From NCBI GenBank assembly GCA_958295875.1, contig OY282379.1, positions 868,001 through 932,000 of the forward strand: DNA of 64,000 nt, in the 5' to 3' direction. This document shows, piece by piece, positions 36,288-45,305 of the stretch; position 1 is the stretch's first letter, and every line of letters begins with the position of its first letter. A model generated the notes under the pieces. The model made no database searches. It was not told the DNA's origin and saw only the letters and a program-made list of their open reading frames with translations. This stretch comes from an uncultured Pseudomonadales bacterium. Its GTDB lineage: Bacteria > Pseudomonadota > Gammaproteobacteria > Pseudomonadales > Azotimanducaceae. The translations under genes were made by a program, and so were the position numbers.

Positions 36288-36677
36288 TCAGTGGACGGCG
36301 TTCGGCATGGCGAGCGAGAAAGGTGGAATCGGCACGATGAACTCGTCGCCATCATCCGACTGGAACAGATAGTGGCCCTCCATGGAGCCGACCGCGGTGG
36401 GGAGCGCCGCCGCGCTGGTGTAGCGAAACGCCTTGCCGGGCGGAATGCGCGGCTGGCGGCCCACCACGCCGGCGCCCTCCACTTCCTGCGTGTGGCCTTC
36501 GCCGTCCGTGATGACCCAGCGCCGCGCCAGCAACTGCCCTGCGCTGGCGCCGACATTGGCGATGGTGATGGTGTAGGCGAAGACGTAGCGGTTCGCGTCC
36601 GCGTCGGATTCGGCGTCGATGTAGCGCGTCTCCACCGAGATCTCAAACGCCTGTTCGGCGGCATCCAGAGCGCTCAT
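36288..36677 (-). CDS. apaG: Co2+/Mg2+ efflux protein ApaG
   Basis: A 129-residue protein with a fibronectin-like fold: VETRYIDAESDADANRYVFAYTI split over two strands, then LARRWVITDGEGHTQEVEG, GVVGRQPRIPPGKAFRYTS and MEGHYLFQ. The family has been linked with divalent-cation resistance, but its biochemical role is unsettled. The ATG overlaps the rsmA stop by four bases. Confidence 0.95.
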   Translation of the reverse strand: MSALDAAEQAFEISVETRYIDAESDADANRYVFAYTITIANVGASAGQLLARRWVITDGEGHTQEVEGAGVVGRQPRIPPGKAFRYTSAAALPTAVGSMEGHYLFQSDDGDEFIVPIPPFSLAMPNAVH

Positions 36678-37498
36678 CGCTGGCCTCGCCCAAGCTCCAC
36701 GGCATTCGCCATGGCGACGAAATCGGCGACGGCCAAGGCTTCCGGCCGCACATCCGCGTCGATGCCCAAGGCCGCCAGATCAAGCCGCAAGGATTGTACG
36801 GCATTGCCTAGGCGCTTGCGGCGCTGCGCGAAGGCCACGCGCACCACATGGCGCAAGGCCAGACTATTCCGCGCCGGCGTTGGCGGCGGGCGCGGCGTCA
36901 ACCGCAGGAACGTCGAAGACACCTTGGGCGGCGGCGCGAAGGCGGTGGCCGGCACGTCGAACATGGGCGCCACCTCGCAGTGGTATTGGGCGATGACGGA
37001 GAGCCGCCCCCAGTCGCGGGTGCCGGGCGTCGCCGCGAGCCGGGCCGCCACCTCCGCCTGCAGCATGAAGTGCATGTCCCGCACTGGCGCACCGGCGGCG
37101 CAGGCGTCGAACAGGCGGTTGAGGAGCGGCGTGGAGATGTTGTACGGCAGGTTGCCGAAGACGCGCGCCGGCACCTGCCCCAGCACATCCGCATAGTCCA
37201 CGGCCAGCGCATCCGCTTCCAGAATCCGCGCAGCCGGCAACCGGCGGCGCAAGCCGGCGGCTAGGTCGCGGTCGATCTCCAGCGCCGTCACGCATGCGCC
37301 GGCAGCGCTCGCCGGCACCGTCAACGCGCCATGCCCCGGGCCGATTTCCAGCACCGCCTCACCACGTCGCAGCGCCAGCGCCGCCATGATGGCGTCCACC
37401 ACTTCCGCGTCGATGAGGAAGTGTTGTCCGAAGCGCTTGCGGGCGCGCGGCAAGGTGGCCGGCGCGGTTATGCAGCCCCCTCGCCCGCCGAGCCACAC
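36674..37498 (-). CDS. rsmA: 16S rRNA dimethyladenosine transferase RsmA (KsgA)
   Basis: A 274-residue SAM-dependent enzyme that dimethylates two adjacent adenosines near the 3' end of 16S rRNA. It has RKRFGQHFL, the SAM motif LEIGPGHGALT, VFGNLPYNIS with the NLPY active-site loop, and the C-terminal helical domain with AQRRKRLGNAV. The start is uncertain: GTG 37498 lies inside the end of pdxA, while TTG 37453 (codon 16) would begin after the pdxA stop and still precede the conserved region. I list the longer one. Confidence 0.94.
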   Translation of the reverse strand: MWLGGRGGCITAPATLPRARKRFGQHFLIDAEVVDAIMAALALRRGEAVLEIGPGHGALTVPASAAGACVTALEIDRDLAAGLRRRLPAARILEADALAVDYADVLGQVPARVFGNLPYNISTPLLNRLFDACAAGAPVRDMHFMLQAEVAARLAATPGTRDWGRLSVIAQYHCEVAPMFDVPATAFAPPPKVSSTFLRLTPRPPPTPARNSLALRHVVRVAFAQRRKRLGNAVQSLRLDLAALGIDADVRPEALAVADFVAMANAVELGRGQR

Positions 37499-38430
37499 GC
37501 CAGTTCGAAGGCGGCGCGGAAGCTCCCCGCGTTCGCGCAGCCGGAACCAGCAAGGTCAAGCGCGGTGCCGTGATCCACCGATGCGCGCAGGAACGGCAGC
37601 CCCAAGGTGATGTTCACGGCGTTCCCAAAGCTCGCCTGCTTGAACGCCGGCAAGCCTTGGTCGTGGTACATCGCCAGCACGGCGTCATCCTGCCCTCGGC
37701 GGTTGAAGATGGTGTCGGCGGACAGCGGCCCGACAACGTTCGCGCCGGCGGCTCGCCAGGCGGCGCACACCGGCTCGATCACGTCGATCTCCTCACGGCC
37801 GAGCCAACCGCCTTCGCCGGCGTGGGGATTCAAGCCGGCCACCGCGACGCGGGGCGAGGCGATGCCAAAGACGTCCCGCAAGCCATCCACCAAGAGGCGC
37901 AGCGCGCGATCCACCCGTGCCTGGGTCACCAAGCCCGGCACCGCCTGCAGCGGTGCATGATCCGTCACCAGCGCCACCCGCAACGGCCCGGCGGCGAGCA
38001 GCATCAACACCTCCTCCACGCCGCAGGCATCTCGCAGAAAACCGGTGTGCCCGGTGAAGGCAATGCCGGCCTCGTTGAGCACGGACTTCTGCACCGGCCC
38101 GGTGACGAGGGCGTCAAACTCGCCGTTGAGGCAGCCCGCGACGCCGTGCTCCAACGTGTCGAGGACATAACGTCCATTGCGGGCGTCCAGCTTTCCCGGC
38201 GTGACGGGCGCAGCCGTGGCGTGCGGCAGCACGGTCATGCGGCCGGCCGCGCAGGTGTCCACAGCGTCGATCACGAGGGGCAAGCCGAGCCGCTTGGCGC
38301 GGGCGGCGAGCAGGTGCGGATCCGCCAGCACCACCGCAGCGGCGTTGCGCGGCTGTTGAAACGCCTGGATGGCAATGTCCGGCCCGATGCCGGCCGGCTC
38401 CCCAAGCGTCACCGCGATGCGCCGCGCCAT
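37468..38430 (-). CDS. pdxA: 4-hydroxythreonine-4-phosphate dehydrogenase PdxA
   Basis: A 320-residue NAD-dependent enzyme of pyridoxal phosphate synthesis. The family opening RIAVTLGEPAGIGPDI is present. The three zinc-binding histidines lie in FTGHTGFLRD, GLNPHAGEGGW and MYHDQGLPAFK, and VDHGTALDLAG is near the end. Situated between surA and rsmA as usual, with 11 bases to surA. Confidence 0.96.
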   Translation of the reverse strand: MARRIAVTLGEPAGIGPDIAIQAFQQPRNAAAVVLADPHLLAARAKRLGLPLVIDAVDTCAAGRMTVLPHATAAPVTPGKLDARNGRYVLDTLEHGVAGCLNGEFDALVTGPVQKSVLNEAGIAFTGHTGFLRDACGVEEVLMLLAAGPLRVALVTDHAPLQAVPGLVTQARVDRALRLLVDGLRDVFGIASPRVAVAGLNPHAGEGGWLGREEIDVIEPVCAAWRAAGANVVGPLSADTIFNRRGQDDAVLAMYHDQGLPAFKQASFGNAVNITLGLPFLRASVDHGTALDLAGSGCANAGSFRAAFELACGSAGEGAA

Positions 38431-38441
38431 GTCCTGAACGC

Positions 38442-39770
38442 CTAGCCTTCGGCGTCAACGCCCGTGCGCAGTTCCACATGGGCCTCGTCGCGGATTTCCT
38501 GCAGCCACTCTTGCAGCTCTTCATCGAAGCGCCGGTTGTGCAGCACCGTCATGGCCATGTTGCGCCGCGCCTCCTCGGACATGTCCTGGTCGCGCCGTTC
38601 CTGCACCTGCACGATGTGCCAGCCATGCGTGCTGGGGAATGGCTCACTCACCTGTCCCACCTCAAGCGCGTCCATGACGGCGCGGAACTCCGGCACGAAG
38701 TCGCTGCCGTCCGTCCAGCCGAGCTCGCCGCCGGCCAACGCGCTGCCTGGATCCTCCGAGTGTTCCTTGGCGATCTCCGCGAAATCCTCCCCCGCCACGA
38801 CGCGGCGGCGCAGGTCGAACGCCAGCTCGCGGGTTTGCTCAGGCGCCCGAATAGCCGATGGACGCACGAGAATGTGCCGCACGAGAGACTGCATTTGGCG
38901 CTGTTGGCTCACGCCGCGCTGCTCCAAGAGCTGCACGATGTGAAAGCCCAGGTTGTTGCGGATGGGGTCTGCCGTCTCGCCCGGAGACATGTTGACGATC
39001 TGCTCGGCAAACAGGCTCGGCAGCCCACCGGCGCGGCGCCAGCCCAAGTCGCCCCCTTCCAACGCAGTGGATGCAGCAGAGTGCTCAATCGCCATCTGCC
39101 CGAAGTCTGCTCCGGCGCGCAGTTGCGCCACGATCCCTTCCGCCGCCTCGGCAGCCTTGGCGATGGTCTCTGCGGCGTTGCCCTCCACCGCCAGCAGAAT
39201 GTGCCCGACGCGATATTCGTCCGAAATCATCTCTTGGAAGAATGCGGAGGCGATGAGGTCGTCAATGTCTTGGTCTGTGATGGTGATGCGCCGATTCACC
39301 AACAGCCGCTGCACACGCTGCAGTTGCAGTTCACGGCGCACGTCCTCGCGGAACTGCCGGTAGCTGATGCCGTCTTGCTCCAGCGCGGCGCGGAACTCGT
39401 CCAGGGTCATCTCGTTCTGCCGCGCGAAGCCGTTGACGGCTTCCGTCAAGGTCTCGTCGTCGATGACGATGCCGCGCTGGTCTGCCATTTGCAGCTGCAG
39501 GCTCTCGATCACCAGCCGTTCCATGAGCTGGCTCATCAACGCATCCTGGGGCGGCAGCTCCGCGCCCTGCTGCTGCAGGCGCTCCAACACCGCATCGCGG
39601 CGCTCCAAAAGTTCCGAGGCGAGCACCACATCGTCGTTGACGATGGCCACGATGCCATCCAAGCGCTCGATTTCGGCCAAGAGCGGCACAGCGCCAAGGG
39701 CCAGCGCGCCGGCCAACGCCACCGCGCAACGGCGGCGCACGCTGGCACTGGCCGAACTAACGATCGGCAT
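38442..39770 (-). CDS. surA: Periplasmic peptidyl-prolyl isomerase and chaperone SurA
   Basis: A 442-residue periplasmic chaperone that escorts outer-membrane proteins, including LptD, to the BAM complex. Signal peptide (AVALAGALALGAVPLLA), N-terminal SurA domain (IERLDGIVAIVNDDVVLASEL begins it), and two parvulin domains recognisable by EYRVGHILLAVEG and QSLVRHILVRPS, with LGWTDGSDFVPEF in the second. Start ATG 39770 gives the signal peptide; longer frames extend into lptD. It overlaps the end of lptD by 14 bases. Confidence 0.95.
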   Translation of the reverse strand: MPIVSSASASVRRRCAVALAGALALGAVPLLAEIERLDGIVAIVNDDVVLASELLERRDAVLERLQQQGAELPPQDALMSQLMERLVIESLQLQMADQRGIVIDDETLTEAVNGFARQNEMTLDEFRAALEQDGISYRQFREDVRRELQLQRVQRLLVNRRITITDQDIDDLIASAFFQEMISDEYRVGHILLAVEGNAAETIAKAAEAAEGIVAQLRAGADFGQMAIEHSAASTALEGGDLGWRRAGGLPSLFAEQIVNMSPGETADPIRNNLGFHIVQLLEQRGVSQQRQMQSLVRHILVRPSAIRAPEQTRELAFDLRRRVVAGEDFAEIAKEHSEDPGSALAGGELGWTDGSDFVPEFRAVMDALEVGQVSEPFPSTHGWHIVQVQERRDQDMSEEARRNMAMTVLHNRRFDEELQEWLQEIRDEAHVELRTGVDAEG

Positions 39771-42081
39771 ACGATTCCTCCCGATAGCCTTTGATGCCTC
39801 GCGCAAGGTTGGATTCCACGCTGCCAAACCCTGCAACGCCGCGAAGCACAAACTGTAACAGGATGCCTCGCGCCTCGTCCGCCTCGTCCAACAGGCGGCC
39901 CGTGCGCGATTCCACATAGCGGCGATAGATGACGCGCGCCTGCCAGCAGCAGTTGGCGTATTCGAAGCCGGCGAACACCTCGTTGGCGCGGCCGATCTCA
40001 AAATCGTAGCCGAACCGAGCGATGGCGCTCCACCTGCGACTAAGCGGCCAGATGAACGACACGTCGCTCTGATCGATGCGCTGGGCGCGGCGCTTGCGGT
40101 GGCCGATGTTCACGATGCGCCGGTTGTCGCGCCGGTACTGCAGGGCGACGCCGATCTCCTGCTCTTCCGCCGCCGCGGCATCCCAAGTGAGGACAGCGCT
40201 CGCCCGGAAGTGGCCGGCGCGCCCTTCGAGCTCCGCCACCACTGGCGAGGTGGAATGGGCCGGGTCGGGATCCGCAGCGCCCAAGACCACCCGCCGATCT
40301 TGGAAGTGGACGATGGTGCCCAAGCTCGCCCGCAGCCGCTCCTGGCCGCTGGTGGCGCCCAACATCCGGCTCACCAGTGCCACCGTCAATTGATCGGCGT
40401 CGCTGATGCGGTCTAGCCCGGCGAAGCGGTTGCGGCGGAACAACTGCTGGAAAGAGAACGCCGTCACGCTCGGGTCGAAGCGCGGCAGGTGATCTTGCTC
40501 GGCGAACTGTTGGCGCAAGTAGTAGACGCGCGGCTCCAAGGTTTGCACGAAGTCCGCGCCGCCAAACGTGGCGCCCCGCTCGAAGAACAGCCCCGCGTCG
40601 ACGTCGCCAAAGGCAATGCGCCGTTCCGGGCTCGCGCCCCGCCGCCCCAATGCGCCATCGACGTCGTAGGCGGTGTAGCGATAGCCGGCGCCCAGCTTCA
40701 GAAAGCCCCAGCTGCGGTTGAACGGCAGCGAGACGGTGGGTTCCAGATGCAGGCGGCGGCCGTCCGGGAGACCGGCGCGAGCGCGGTCTTGCGGCGCGTC
40801 GAAGGCCGTCCACACCGCGGCAAGAGACCAGTTCAACACGCCGGCGGCGCCACTCACATACGACACGTCCACTTCGGGCAGGCGCCGATAGGGAGTGACG
40901 CGCGGCGCCAGCCACTGAAAGCCCAAACCGCTGACACCGGCGGACCAACCGCCGCGGGCATAACGGGCTTGGGCGAACCGCGTCAGGAACGGGCGCCGTG
41001 CCAAGGCGAGGTCTGTGCCGAGGTCCCGCAGGTAGTCCGCATCGCTCGCTGCGGCGTAGTCGATGTCGGTGCTGAGCGCCCCAAAACGGCCGCGGTGGTC
41101 GATGGTGGCCAGCCAGCGGTCGCTGTCGCGCTCGCCAGTGTCCTGCCGATACAGGTCGTCATCCATCAGCATGGCGACGCCAACGGTGGCCATGGCCGAG
41201 CGCGTCAGGCCCCGCGCCTCCACCTCTAGCCCAGAGCCGCGATTGGCGATGTAACGGGGCGCAACGGTGGCATCGTACTGCGGGTGAAGGTTGAAGTAGT
41301 AGGGAACGGCGACGTCGAGGCCGTCGTCGCGAGACCAGGCGACCGGCGGGAACAGAAAGCCAGAATGCCGCGCCTCCGAAAGCGGCAGGCGCAAGCGTGG
41401 GGCATACAGAACCGGCACGCCCTTGAATCGGAGGGTGGCGCCCCGCACTTGGGCACTGTCCGCCCCTTCCCGCAACGTCAGTTCCGCTGCCTCGACCTGC
41501 CAGGTCGACGCGTCGGGTTCGCAGCGGGTGAAGCGCGGCTCGGTTAGCCGCGTGAGGTCGCCGCTGCGTTCCATCGCCCGTGCAGCGCCGCGGAACCCCG
41601 GGCCGAACAGCAAGAACTCCATGTCTTCAAAGCGCCCGTCGCCCCGCGTCAACTGCGCGGTGGCGCCGGTCACCGCCATGCCCGGTTCAGAGAACGCGAA
41701 GCCACCCGTGAGGCCCACCTGGCGCGTTCCATCCGCCAGTTCGGCTAATGTGGCGCGTTCGCCGGTGAGGCGGCGATTGCCTTGCTCCAACACCACGCCG
41801 CCCTCCAACAGCAACCGTTCGCCGAGGCCGTGGCGCACCCGTCGCGCCTGCCCATAGAGGGGCAACGCGGACAGGTCGGCGCCCAAGGCGTGGGGATGGC
41901 TGCGTTCAACGTAGGTGCCGTCGCACCAAGCCGGCAGACGCGCTCGGTGCCGAGGAGCGAGCTCGGCGCGGGGCAGCCAATGCGCGGCGGCGACGGCGGC
42001 GCCAGAGGAGTCGTCTGCGGCCGCGGCGCCCAAAGACGCGGCCCCGATGGCGACCAAGACGAGAGCGCGGACGGGGTTCAC
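39757..42081 (-). CDS. lptD: LPS-assembly protein LptD
   Basis: A 774-residue outer-membrane beta-barrel that, with LptE, inserts LPS into the outer leaflet. Signal peptide (VRALVLVAIGAASLGAAAA), a short periplasmic OstA-like domain (residues about 60-180) and a barrel region (LRLPLSEARHSGFLFPP onward). The cysteines needed for the nested disulfides can be matched: Cys53 near the N-terminus, one in RFTRCEPD, and the adjacent pair in YANCCWQ. Start chosen at GTG 42081, because it opens a proper signal peptide and TATCAT lies eight bases upstream; longer frames read through the divergent amgK gene. Head of the minus-strand block. Confidence 0.94.
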   Translation of the reverse strand: MNPVRALVLVAIGAASLGAAAADDSSGAAVAAAHWLPRAELAPRHRARLPAWCDGTYVERSHPHALGADLSALPLYGQARRVRHGLGERLLLEGGVVLEQGNRRLTGERATLAELADGTRQVGLTGGFAFSEPGMAVTGATAQLTRGDGRFEDMEFLLFGPGFRGAARAMERSGDLTRLTEPRFTRCEPDASTWQVEAAELTLREGADSAQVRGATLRFKGVPVLYAPRLRLPLSEARHSGFLFPPVAWSRDDGLDVAVPYYFNLHPQYDATVAPRYIANRGSGLEVEARGLTRSAMATVGVAMLMDDDLYRQDTGERDSDRWLATIDHRGRFGALSTDIDYAAASDADYLRDLGTDLALARRPFLTRFAQARYARGGWSAGVSGLGFQWLAPRVTPYRRLPEVDVSYVSGAAGVLNWSLAAVWTAFDAPQDRARAGLPDGRRLHLEPTVSLPFNRSWGFLKLGAGYRYTAYDVDGALGRRGASPERRIAFGDVDAGLFFERGATFGGADFVQTLEPRVYYLRQQFAEQDHLPRFDPSVTAFSFQQLFRRNRFAGLDRISDADQLTVALVSRMLGATSGQERLRASLGTIVHFQDRRVVLGAADPDPAHSTSPVVAELEGRAGHFRASAVLTWDAAAAEEQEIGVALQYRRDNRRIVNIGHRKRRAQRIDQSDVSFIWPLSRRWSAIARFGYDFEIGRANEVFAGFEYANCCWQARVIYRRYVESRTGRLLDEADEARGILLQFVLRGVAGFGSVESNLARGIKGYREESYADR

Positions 42082-42089
42082 ACGCGGCA

Positions 42090-42095
42090 ATGATA
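42090..42095 (-). promoter_or_regulatory. Candidate -10 box of lptD (leaderless arrangement)
   Basis: TATCAT on the minus strand, eight bases before the chosen GTG start. It supports the 42081 start and a transcript with no leader. Confidence 0.35.
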
Positions 42096-42141
42096 TGCCA
42101 CGCACCGGCACGGCACGCCCAAGCGGTTGCGGCTCGGCCCT

Positions 42142-42147
42142 TACAAT
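42142..42147 (+). promoter_or_regulatory. Candidate -10 box of amgK (leaderless arrangement)
   Basis: TACAAT, six bases before the GTG at 42154. Together with the lptD box on the opposite strand it makes a compact divergent promoter of about 70 bases. Confidence 0.35.
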
Positions 42148-42153
42148 TCGCCC

Positions 42154-43128
42154 GTGGAACACCGTCGCCGTCAGCTTGAGTCTTGGTGCGCGGCCGAGCT
42201 CGGCCCCCTTGCCGCCTTCGACCCCTTGCCGGTGGAGGCGAGCACGCGGCGCTTCTACCGGGCGCATGGGCCGTCGGGCAGCGTCATTGCCATGGATGCG
42301 CCGCCGGCGACGGAAGACAATGCGCAGTTCCAAACGCTGTCGCGGGTGTTTCGCGCCGGCGGCGTGCCGGTGCCGGCGGTGCTCGCGTTCGACCCGCGTG
42401 GCTTCATGTTGGTGACGGACTTCGGCGAAACGTTGTTGGAGCGCGCCTATGCCGATGGTAGAACAGAGGAGGCGCTGCGCCTCGCGCTCGATGCCCTGCT
42501 GCGGCTGCAAGCCACTCGTTCCGACGCCATCCCGCCCTACAGCGTGGAGCGTTTTCGAGACGAGTTGGACATCTTCTTCGAGTGGCTGATCCGGCGCTTC
42601 CTCGGCCTGCCAGCGCCAGCGTTCGCCGCCGCCGCGGTGGATGCCTTGGTAGCGGCCACGCAGGCGCAGCCCCACGCGACGCTGCATCGGGATTACCACT
42701 GCCGCAACCTGCTGTTGCGCGACGACGGCAGCTTGGGCGTGGTGGACTTCCAAGATGCGCTGGTGGGCCCGGTGGCCTATGACTTGGCGTCCCTGCTGCG
42801 GGATTGCTACCACATCTTCCCCGAGCCGCTGGTGGCGAGTTGGCGATCACGGTATCTGGCGGAGGCGGACTGCGGCATGGCAGAGGCGGATTTCCACCGC
42901 GCCTTCGACCTCACCGGCGCGCAACGCCATCTTAAGGCCGCCGGCATCTTCGCCCGCCTGCAGTTGCGCGACGGGCGCAGCACCCATCTGGCCGCCATCG
43001 CGCCAACGCTGCGCCGGGTGGTTGCCTTGGGCCGCAGCCGCCCGGAGCTCAAGGCCCTCGCTGCATGGTTGGACGCCGAGGTGTTGCCGGCCTTGGCGCA
43101 GCGTCTCGCCGCGGCGCCGCGGCCATGA
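42154..43128 (+). CDS. amgK: N-acetylmuramate/N-acetylglucosamine kinase AmgK
   Basis: A 324-residue aminoglycoside-phosphotransferase-fold kinase. The catalytic loop is LHRDYHCRNLLL and the metal motif VVDFQDALVGPVAYDLASLLRD. In Pseudomonas the AmgK homologue phosphorylates MurNAc at C1 in a peptidoglycan recycling route that bypasses MurA and so gives intrinsic fosfomycin tolerance. Assignment rests on its partner: it overlaps murU by four bases and lies beside lptD, exactly as in Pseudomonas. The start is GTG 42154; the longer frame from 42127 overlaps the -10 box. Confidence 0.9.
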   Translation: MEHRRRQLESWCAAELGPLAAFDPLPVEASTRRFYRAHGPSGSVIAMDAPPATEDNAQFQTLSRVFRAGGVPVPAVLAFDPRGFMLVTDFGETLLERAYADGRTEEALRLALDALLRLQATRSDAIPPYSVERFRDELDIFFEWLIRRFLGLPAPAFAAAAVDALVAATQAQPHATLHRDYHCRNLLLRDDGSLGVVDFQDALVGPVAYDLASLLRDCYHIFPEPLVASWRSRYLAEADCGMAEADFHRAFDLTGAQRHLKAAGIFARLQLRDGRSTHLAAIAPTLRRVVALGRSRPELKALAAWLDAEVLPALAQRLAAAPRP

Positions 43129-43790
43129 AGGCGATGATTCTCGCCGCCGGGCGCGGCGAGCGCCTGCGCCCGCTGACGGAGCGCATTCCGAAGCCGTTGA
43201 TCCCCATTGGCGGGGCGGCGCTCATCGAGCATCAGCTGCGCTGGCTGCAGCGCGGCGGCATTGCCGAGGTGGTCATCAACCTGCACCACTTGGGCGAACG
43301 CATCGCCGCGCAACTCGGCGACGGCAGCGACATCGGCGTGCGCATCGCCTACAGCCGGGAAGAGACCCTGCTGGACACCGGCGGCGGCGTGAAGGCCGCC
43401 CTGCCCCTGTTGGGCGCGGCGCCCTTTGTGCTCTTGAACGGGGACATTTGGACGAACTACCCCTTCGCCGGCTTGGCGGGCCGGCGCCCAGAGGCGGCGC
43501 ACCTCGTGTTGACGCCGCGCCCTGAACACCGCCCCACGGGGGATTTCGCCCTGCAGGGCGAACGCGCCCAACGCCACGGGGACGCGCGCGACGATCATGT
43601 GTTCTGCGGCATCGCCGTGGTCCACCCGCAGCTCTTCGCCGCCGCGCCGGACGGCCCCTTCAACATCGCGCACGAACTCTACTTCGCCGCCGCCCGCGCT
43701 GGGCACCTCACCGCTGAGGGCTTTACCGGCGCCTGGTTCGACATCGGCAGCCACGATCAATTGAAGGCCGCCCGTCGCTTCGCGGAGTAG
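43125..43790 (+). CDS. murU: N-acetylmuramate-1-phosphate uridylyltransferase MurU
   Basis: A 221-residue nucleotidyltransferase that converts MurNAc-1-phosphate and UTP to UDP-MurNAc. The signature MILAAGRGERLRPLTERIPK is at the N-terminus, LDTGGGVKAALP follows, and the metal-binding Asp lies in VLLNGDIW. The C-terminus (GAWFDIGSHDQLKAA) is shared with MurU rather than with longer RmlA or GalU enzymes. ATG overlaps the amgK stop. Confidence 0.92.
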   Translation: MKAMILAAGRGERLRPLTERIPKPLIPIGGAALIEHQLRWLQRGGIAEVVINLHHLGERIAAQLGDGSDIGVRIAYSREETLLDTGGGVKAALPLLGAAPFVLLNGDIWTNYPFAGLAGRRPEAAHLVLTPRPEHRPTGDFALQGERAQRHGDARDDHVFCGIAVVHPQLFAAAPDGPFNIAHELYFAAARAGHLTAEGFTGAWFDIGSHDQLKAARRFAE

Positions 43791-43795
43791 GCGGT

Positions 43796-43801
43796 AAAAT
43801 C
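43796..43801 (+). promoter_or_regulatory. Candidate -10 box of rpe (leaderless arrangement)
   Basis: TAAAAT, five bases before the rpe ATG and just after the murU stop. No Shine-Dalgarno sequence is present between them. Confidence 0.35.
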
Positions 43802-43806
43802 CGCTG

Positions 43807-44478
43807 ATGCCCCGCTCTCCCCTGATTGCGCCCTCCGTGTTGGCGGCAGACTTCGCTTGCCTCGGCGCCGAGGTGGATGCCGTGCTGGCCGCCGGCGCAG
43901 ATGCCATCCACTTTGACGTGATGGACAACCACTATGTGCCGAACCTCAGCGTCGGGCCGCCGGTGCTGCGGGCGCTGCGCGCGCACGGCGTGACGGCGCC
44001 CATCGAGGCGCATCTGATGGCGAAGCCCGTAGACCGCCTTTTGGAGGACTTCATCGACGCCGGCGCCACCTGCGTCACCATCCACCCGGAAGCCACCGAA
44101 CACTTGCATCGCTCGCTCTGCCTGATCCGCGAGCGCGGCGTCCAAGCCGGCGTGGCGCTGAACCCCGGCACGCCGATCGCCGCGGTGGAGCGGGTGCTGC
44201 ACTTGGTGGACGTAGTGCTCGTCATGTCCGTGAACCCCGGTTTCGGCGGCCAAGCCTTCATTCCAGAGAGCTTGGACGCGGTGCGCACCGCGCGCGCCCG
44301 GCTCGACGCCAGCCCGGATGGCGCCGCGGCCCGGCTTGAGGTGGATGGCGGCATTCACGCCGGCAACATCGGCGCCGCGCGCGCCGCGGGAGCGGACATG
44401 TTCGTCGCCGGCACGGCCATCTTCGGCGCGCCGGACTATGCGGACGCCATCGCCAAGCTGCGCGCCGCGCTCGGTTGA
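43807..44478 (+). CDS. rpe: Ribulose-phosphate 3-epimerase
   Basis: A 223-residue TIM-barrel enzyme interconverting ribulose-5-phosphate and xylulose-5-phosphate in the pentose phosphate pathway. Metal ligands are in HFDVMDNHYVPNLSVGP and EAHLMAKP, the catalytic Asp in LEVDGGIHAGNI, and VMSVNPGFGGQAFIP is the family signature. First gene of the rpe-gph-trpE run. Confidence 0.96.
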   Translation: MPRSPLIAPSVLAADFACLGAEVDAVLAAGADAIHFDVMDNHYVPNLSVGPPVLRALRAHGVTAPIEAHLMAKPVDRLLEDFIDAGATCVTIHPEATEHLHRSLCLIRERGVQAGVALNPGTPIAAVERVLHLVDVVLVMSVNPGFGGQAFIPESLDAVRTARARLDASPDGAAARLEVDGGIHAGNIGAARAAGADMFVAGTAIFGAPDYADAIAKLRAALG

Positions 44479-44483
44479 AGGCG

Positions 44484-45140
44484 ATGGCGGCGCCCGCCTT
44501 CGACGCCTACCTCTTCGACCTTGACGGCACCTTGGTCGACACCGCGCCGGACATCATGGCGGGCCTCAACGTGGCCTTGGTCGAACACGGCTACCCGGCG
44601 GTGGACGAAGCGTTGACGCGGCATTGGGTGGGGCATGGCATCGCCCGGCTCATCGAGCAGGCGCTCGCTTGGCACAACGAGCCGCAGCCGGCGCCGGCGC
44701 GCTACGAATCCATGTTGCGGCGCTTCCGCGAACGCTACCGCAGCCACATCGCCGACCTCGGCGGCCCCTATCCCGGCGCCCGCGAGACGCTGCGCCAGCT
44801 GCAGGGCCGCGCCAAGCTCGGCGTCGTCACCAACAAGCCGGTGTTCCTGACCACGCCGTTGCTCGATGCTTTGGGGCTAGCGCAGCACTTCGGCGTGGTG
44901 GTGTCCGGCGACACCTTGGCAACGCCGAAGCCAGCGCCAGACCCGGCGCTGCACGCCTGCGCCATCCTCGGCGTGGCGCCAGGCCGAGCGCTCTTCGTTG
45001 GCGACTCCACCACGGACGTGGAGTGCGCCCGCGCCGCCGGCTGTCCGGTGTACTGCGTGCGCGGTGGCTATAGCCACGGCGTAGCGCCGGAAGACCTCGG
45101 CGCCGACCGCGTCATTGATTCGCTCACCGCCCTGATATAG
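44484..45140 (+). CDS. gph: Phosphoglycolate phosphatase
   Basis: A 218-residue HAD-superfamily phosphatase that removes 2-phosphoglycolate. The nucleophile is in LFDLDGTLVDTAPD, motif II is within GVVTNKP, and the late acids are in FVGDSTTDVECARAAG. Start is ATG 44484; a TTG three codons earlier (44475) overlaps the rpe stop and is possible. The position between rpe and trpE is standard in this class. Confidence 0.93.
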   Translation: MAAPAFDAYLFDLDGTLVDTAPDIMAGLNVALVEHGYPAVDEALTRHWVGHGIARLIEQALAWHNEPQPAPARYESMLRRFRERYRSHIADLGGPYPGARETLRQLQGRAKLGVVTNKPVFLTTPLLDALGLAQHFGVVVSGDTLATPKPAPDPALHACAILGVAPGRALFVGDSTTDVECARAAGCPVYCVRGGYSHGVAPEDLGADRVIDSLTALI

Positions 45141-45174
45141 CCTGCCCCTGCATTTCCACAGGCCGCACGCAGAC

Positions 45175-45210
45175 ATGGCGAGCGCAAAGGCACATCACCG
45201 CTGGCGATAG
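45175..45210 (+). other. Possible trp leader mini-ORF (11 codons, one Trp)
   Basis: ATG at 45175 opens a peptide MASAKAHHRWR and stops, 95 bases before trpE. The Trp near its end recalls trp leader peptides, and the downstream segment can form a stem GCTGGG/CCCAGC. There is no run of T to make a terminator, only one Trp codon and no clear ribosome site, so it is weak. Confidence 0.2.
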
Positions 45211-45305
45211 ACACTTAGGCATTTGAGCCAGTCATCGCCGCGGCGAAGCTGGGGACACCACCCAGCACGGCCGCATCGCACGCTTCCATCAACGCGGACG
45301 CCGCC

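Noticed and set aside
42082-42813. N-terminal extension of lptD by up to 244 codons
   Set aside because: It would overlap the amgK gene antisense and bury the lptD signal peptide.
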